NCBI GenBank assembly: GCA_023250715.1
Contig: JAHFAF010000014.1
Coordinates: 1 to 37,076, forward strand
Origin: Pseudobdellovibrionaceae bacterium
GTDB taxonomy: Bacteria > Bdellovibrionota > FAC87 > UBA2466
DNA: 37,076 nucleotides
Direction of reading: 5' to 3'
Shown: piece by piece, positions 34,300 to 37,076 of the stretch
Layout: every line of letters starts with the position of its first letter
Numbering within the stretch: the stretch's first letter is position 1
Translations under genes and position numbers: made by a program
Notes under the pieces: generated by a model
Seen by the model: only the letters and a program-made list of their open reading frames with translations
Database searches by the model: none
What the model was told of the DNA's origin: nothing

Positions 34300-34916
34300 T
34301 TCACCTTCTCCAATAGCCGCTTCACTTGTTTGTCTTGCTCCGACAAGGAGTAGGCCTTTTCCCACGCGTTTTTCGCCAGGTCTTTAAAGCCTTGCACGTA
34401 GAAAAGCGTTCCTTTCATCACCCAACCACGGGTGAGCTTCGGGTTTCGCTTCAATAACTCATCCACTTTAACGGTCGCCGTAAAGTAATCCCCTCGATTG
34501 AAAAGATGATTCGCTTCCAGGATTAGCCGATCGGAATCGTCATATTGAGCCACTCCTAACGGCTCTTCCGGAGGAAGAGAGGCCGCCCTTCTATCCGCCT
34601 TTTCAAGCTCCGCGGTGGCGATGGAATTGGGAGTGGGCGTCGGGCTTGCTTCCACGACAGGAGGGACGGGATTTGTCGGCGCCATGCTAGTTTCCGGAAC
34701 GACTGATGGGTTCGGAGTCGGTGGCGGGGGCCTAAGATCTGCGACCGGAATTTGAATCCGATAGCTTTTCGGGCGTTCTTCGGAGCCAGGATCGAAAACG
34801 ATGGTCTTTTCTCCCGTTGGCGTCACGATCGCCAAAGCATCGGGAGGTGTTTTCATACGAAATTCCTCCGCCTGTAATGCGGGGGTAAGGAGCAAAATGA
34901 GGATCGAAAATTTCAT
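34296..34916 (-). CDS. Exported proline-rich protein with a C-terminal TPR-like domain
   Basis: I set the start at 34916 because AGGA lies 4 nt upstream and a signal peptide (MKFSILILLLTPALQA) begins there, giving 206 residues. Residues ~60-115 are a Pro/Thr/Ser-rich linker (PPPPTPNPSVVPETS...), which could span part of the periplasm. Residues ~125-206 contain at least one tetratricopeptide-type helix pair (ANHLFNRGDYFTATVKVDEL, FKDLAKNAWEKAYSL), usually a protein-binding module. It is the middle gene of a three-gene operon, with 4 nt to the upstream stop and ATGA overlap with the FliG-like gene. It is likely a partner of both products. Confidence 0.72.
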   Translation of the reverse strand: MKFSILILLLTPALQAEEFRMKTPPDALAIVTPTGEKTIVFDPGSEERPKSYRIQIPVADLRPPPPTPNPSVVPETSMAPTNPVPPVVEASPTPTPNSIATAELEKADRRAASLPPEEPLGVAQYDDSDRLILEANHLFNRGDYFTATVKVDELLKRNPKLTRGWVMKGTLFYVQGFKDLAKNAWEKAYSLSEQDKQVKRLLEKVK

Positions 34917-34920
34917 TTTC

Positions 34921-35862
34921 CTAACGTCCAAAGGCAATCCCCACGTGGAAACCGGCATAAGAAGGAATTGCTGGCTTCGTGGAACCCGAGCTCACGACAT
35001 AATTTCCTTCGACTCCAAAGACAGCCCACGATCCCCAAAAGATCTCAAATGAAATTCTGGTGTCGAGCCCCTTAAATCCGCCGACAAATCCGTATCCAAG
35101 TCCTGGCATGAGCGCATAGGACATTCCGGAATTTCCAAAATGTCCTCGAAAAGAGATTGTTGGAACCACATAGATTAAGGTGCCTAGGGTGGAGGAAATG
35201 ACAGCACCCGTAGTAAGGCCCGCTTTTGCAAAACCCACTTCTTCTAAGAGGGAGGCATTTCCGCAGGGAGTAAAATCTTGAGGGCCTGAATTCGGAAGGA
35301 CCATTCCCGCCCCGAAAGTCAGAAGAATTTGCGCGGAAGAATCCGAAAGATTTAACGCCGGAACGGAGAAACGCTCCACCCCCAGCATGTCCCCACTCTG
35401 GGCATCGAGGAGTTGTCCTTGGGCCTCCATCCGAAGTTTCGTTCGATATAAATCGATGATGAGAAAAGCCTGAACGGGCTGCTTGCCGGCGACTCGCTTG
35501 AGAGTCTCCGCATCAGCAACACCAGCGCTCACAATCACCTTGTCGTCCTTCACGGTAACGTAGGGATTTCTGCATTCCATGCAGGTCTGCACTTTGTTGA
35601 TCCCCCGATCGGAGAGACCTTTTCTGAGCTCCGTTTCAAAATAGCGAGAGTGCTCCGGATCGAGCGGGCCGCTTAAATTAATGGCGAATATGGATAGGCT
35701 TTCTGGCTTGATGCCGTCGATCCAAGAAGCCATCTGCTCACCCAAATAGTGCATCGCCACGAGCTCGGCCTCTTCCGGCGCTTTCCCAAAGGCAGACGAC
35801 GCAAAGGTGAGGAAAAAACTCAGCGCCACCACCGCAAAAATGAGAGGACGGAAACCCTTCAC
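34921..35862 (-). CDS. FlgO/CsgG-like outer-membrane-type protein
   Basis: This 313-residue protein starts at a GTG and has a signal peptide (MKGFRPLIFAVVALSFFLTFASSAFG); no clear Shine-Dalgarno is visible. Residues ~45-185 resemble the periplasmic alpha/beta fold of CsgG, FlgO and LpoB-type proteins: SLSIFAINLSGP, FETELRKGLSDRGI, AFLIIDLYRTKLRMEAQGQL and LLDAQSGDMLG. The C-terminal ~110 residues are glycine- and aromatic-rich strands ending GFHVGIAFGR, as in a small outer-membrane barrel. Two cysteines are paired as CMEC. It is first in the operon with the TPR and FliG-like genes and may supply the outer-membrane end of the complex. The similarity is by eye. Confidence 0.65.
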   Translation of the reverse strand: MKGFRPLIFAVVALSFFLTFASSAFGKAPEEAELVAMHYLGEQMASWIDGIKPESLSIFAINLSGPLDPEHSRYFETELRKGLSDRGINKVQTCMECRNPYVTVKDDKVIVSAGVADAETLKRVAGKQPVQAFLIIDLYRTKLRMEAQGQLLDAQSGDMLGVERFSVPALNLSDSSAQILLTFGAGMVLPNSGPQDFTPCGNASLLEEVGFAKAGLTTGAVISSTLGTLIYVVPTISFRGHFGNSGMSYALMPGLGYGFVGGFKGLDTRISFEIFWGSWAVFGVEGNYVVSSGSTKPAIPSYAGFHVGIAFGR

Positions 35863-35931
35863 AATAATACCGCACCGTTTAAATGGAGATCAGTCTCCGA
35901 AGGTCTTATCGGTCGAAAGGTTGCTTTAGGT

Positions 35932-35952
35932 TAGAAGTACTTAACACTTCTA
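35932..35952. promoter_or_regulatory. Inverted repeat TAGAAGT-N7-ACTTCTA between divergent genes
   Basis: This perfect 7-7-7 palindrome lies in the 183-nt region between the FlgO-like gene (minus) and the lipoprotein gene (plus). It is placed to act as an operator for either or both. A smaller GGAGA-TCAG-TCTCC palindrome lies at 35885-35898, nearer the FlgO-like start. The lipoprotein gene has TATATT at 36013 as a possible -10 but no clear -35. Confidence 0.4.
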
Positions 35953-36045
35953 GTCATAAGAATTTTCTGGACTGAGCAAAGGCCAGAAAGGAGAATCTAG
36001 CCTTCAAATCTTTATATTCTTTTTTGCCAAAATTAAGGAGCCTTC

Positions 36046-36957
36046 ATGAAAACACTCAATGGTGTTCTTGCATTAGGAGTATTTCTTCTTGCGGGGTGCG
36101 GTGGAAGCAGCAGCACCCAGAAGCCCACGGCAGCGGAAGGGGAAATCAGTTCGACCTCCGCCGCCACATTCAAAAGCAGTTCGGGCGATCAGGTCATCTC
36201 TACAGCCCAGCCGAAACCGGATGCGGGCACTTTGGGAGCTAATCCTTCTTCCACTCGAAGATCTTCTCCCCTCATGCTGATTCCGGAATACCGAAATATC
36301 GCCCGTTTCTTCCGCACGGACGATTGCGAGCCCACGAAAAGCAGCACCACAGACGCGGACAGCGACGGAATACCCGCAGAAGCTACCTGGACCTTCTCCT
36401 GCGACACAACTACCGGAGGCGGATTCACGTTAACCGCATCCGGTTCCATCGCCATTAAGGACGGAGATGATGCCGACAAGAAGTCCGGCTTCACTTTCAA
36501 GATCAATAATGTGAGTTTCCACATCACGGGCTCCATTGCTGGAAAGTCTTACGATATTACCGCCACCATTACCGGAGACTTTGCGGTCACGGTATCCAGC
36601 ACAACCATTACGTCGAGTGGCAATGTCCAGGTTTCGGTTTCGTCGGATGGAAAAACCACTTCGTTCGGATACTGGGGCGATGTCACCGCGACGGGCACTA
36701 GCGCGGAAGATCCCTTCGCGGCCGGCACGATCACATTGGACAACTGGTATCGGTTCGAGCTTGAGAGCACCAAGTATGTGCTCCACATCACCTCGACCGA
36801 CCTCACGTACGGCTCTTGCACACGCGAAGACGGCCGGACTGAAGTTAGTCTGAACGGCGGAAAGCTCACGATCGTCGATGGTAAGCCGAACACGCTGACG
36901 GTGACTTTCAATGCCGCTTGCACCGCCACGTGGACTTATAACGGCGAGACCCTTTAA
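36046..36957 (+). CDS. Putative lipoprotein of unknown function
   Basis: This 303-residue protein has TAAGGAG 5 nt before its ATG and a clear lipobox LLAGC with Cys18 as the lipidation site. A Ser/Thr-rich linker follows to about residue 85. The rest is rich in alternating Thr/Ser/Gly beta strands (FTFKINNVSFHITGSIAG, YDITATITGDFAVTVSS, NVQVSVSSDGKTTSFGYWG), as in repetitive surface beta-structures. Two late cysteines (GSC, AAC) may pair. No domain family was recognised. It is divergent from the FliG-like operon and has its own terminator. Confidence 0.82.
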   Translation: MKTLNGVLALGVFLLAGCGGSSSTQKPTAAEGEISSTSAATFKSSSGDQVISTAQPKPDAGTLGANPSSTRRSSPLMLIPEYRNIARFFRTDDCEPTKSSTTDADSDGIPAEATWTFSCDTTTGGGFTLTASGSIAIKDGDDADKKSGFTFKINNVSFHITGSIAGKSYDITATITGDFAVTVSSTTITSSGNVQVSVSSDGKTTSFGYWGDVTATGTSAEDPFAAGTITLDNWYRFELESTKYVLHITSTDLTYGSCTREDGRTEVSLNGGKLTIVDGKPNTLTVTFNAACTATWTYNGETL

Positions 36958-36983
36958 TTCGTTAGAGGGGCCCTTATTCTTTC

Positions 36984-37018
36984 AAACCCGCGCCGGGATT
37001 CCTGGTGCGGGTTTTTTT
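36984..37018 (+). terminator. Rho-independent terminator of the lipoprotein gene
   Basis: The stem AAACCCGCGCC / GGTGCGGGTTT has one G-T pair and a 9-nt loop. It is followed directly by a run of T (seven in row), 26 nt after the stop codon. No other hairpin in the window fits an intrinsic terminator this well. From here to the end (58 bp) I see only AT-rich spacer. Confidence 0.88.
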
Positions 37019-37076
37019 GTTTGTGGTAACTAATTAAATATTCGAAAATACTACGCATTTTAGCATCTCCTGATAG

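Overview
The window looks like a chromosomal segment of a Gram-negative bacterium of roughly 50% GC. It has lipoboxes, outer-membrane-type proteins and many signal peptides. The mix of orphan secreted proteins, exported hydrolases, a cyclic beta-glucan synthase and a flagellar-like ring protein suggests Bdellovibrionota or another delta-proteobacterial-type lineage. That is an inference from gene content; there is no rRNA or phylogenetic marker here. I saw no tRNA, rRNA, CRISPR array, insertion sequence or phage gene.

Region 1 (1-7260) is accessory. It holds the 3' part of a repeat-rich surface protein, then an AbiEi/AbiEii type IV toxin-antitoxin operon on the minus strand. Two perfect copies of a 23-bp inverted repeat lie in the operon's promoter. 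A row of exported proteins follows on the plus strand: three orphans and one large protein that joins a dimethylformamidase-beta-like domain to a LamG-like domain. A perfect 38-bp tandem duplication ends the region.

Region 2 (7254-20512) is entirely minus strand: a 2858-residue cyclic beta-1,2-glucan synthase, an exported HNH nuclease-like protein, an exported dipeptidyl peptidase III, a cytosolic peptidase E and an acetyl-CoA hydrolase/transferase-family enzyme.

Region 3 (20575-30369) is an unbroken plus-strand run of eleven genes, all overlapping or within 2 nt. It encodes a cyclic-nucleotide-binding-domain protein, the four subunits of a group 3b (sulfhydrogenase type, NAD(P)-linked) [NiFe]-hydrogenase, its C-terminal processing protease, and HypA, HypF, HypC, HypD and HypE. 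HypB is absent from the window, and HypA lacks its whole zinc-binding segment. The run converges on formate-tetrahydrofolate ligase (minus strand) with 4 nt between the stops. H2/NAD(P)H exchange, a CoA-transferase and one-carbon activation therefore sit side by side, although no regulatory link is visible.

Region 4 (32186-37076) holds an exported cysteine-repeat protein and a three-gene minus-strand operon. The operon encodes a FlgO/CsgG-like outer-membrane-type protein, a proline-rich exported TPR protein, and a membrane protein whose outside half resembles the end of FliF and whose cytoplasmic half resembles FliG. This putative flagellar-derived envelope complex is the best candidate for an undescribed system. 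A divergent lipoprotein gene with a clear terminator closes the window.
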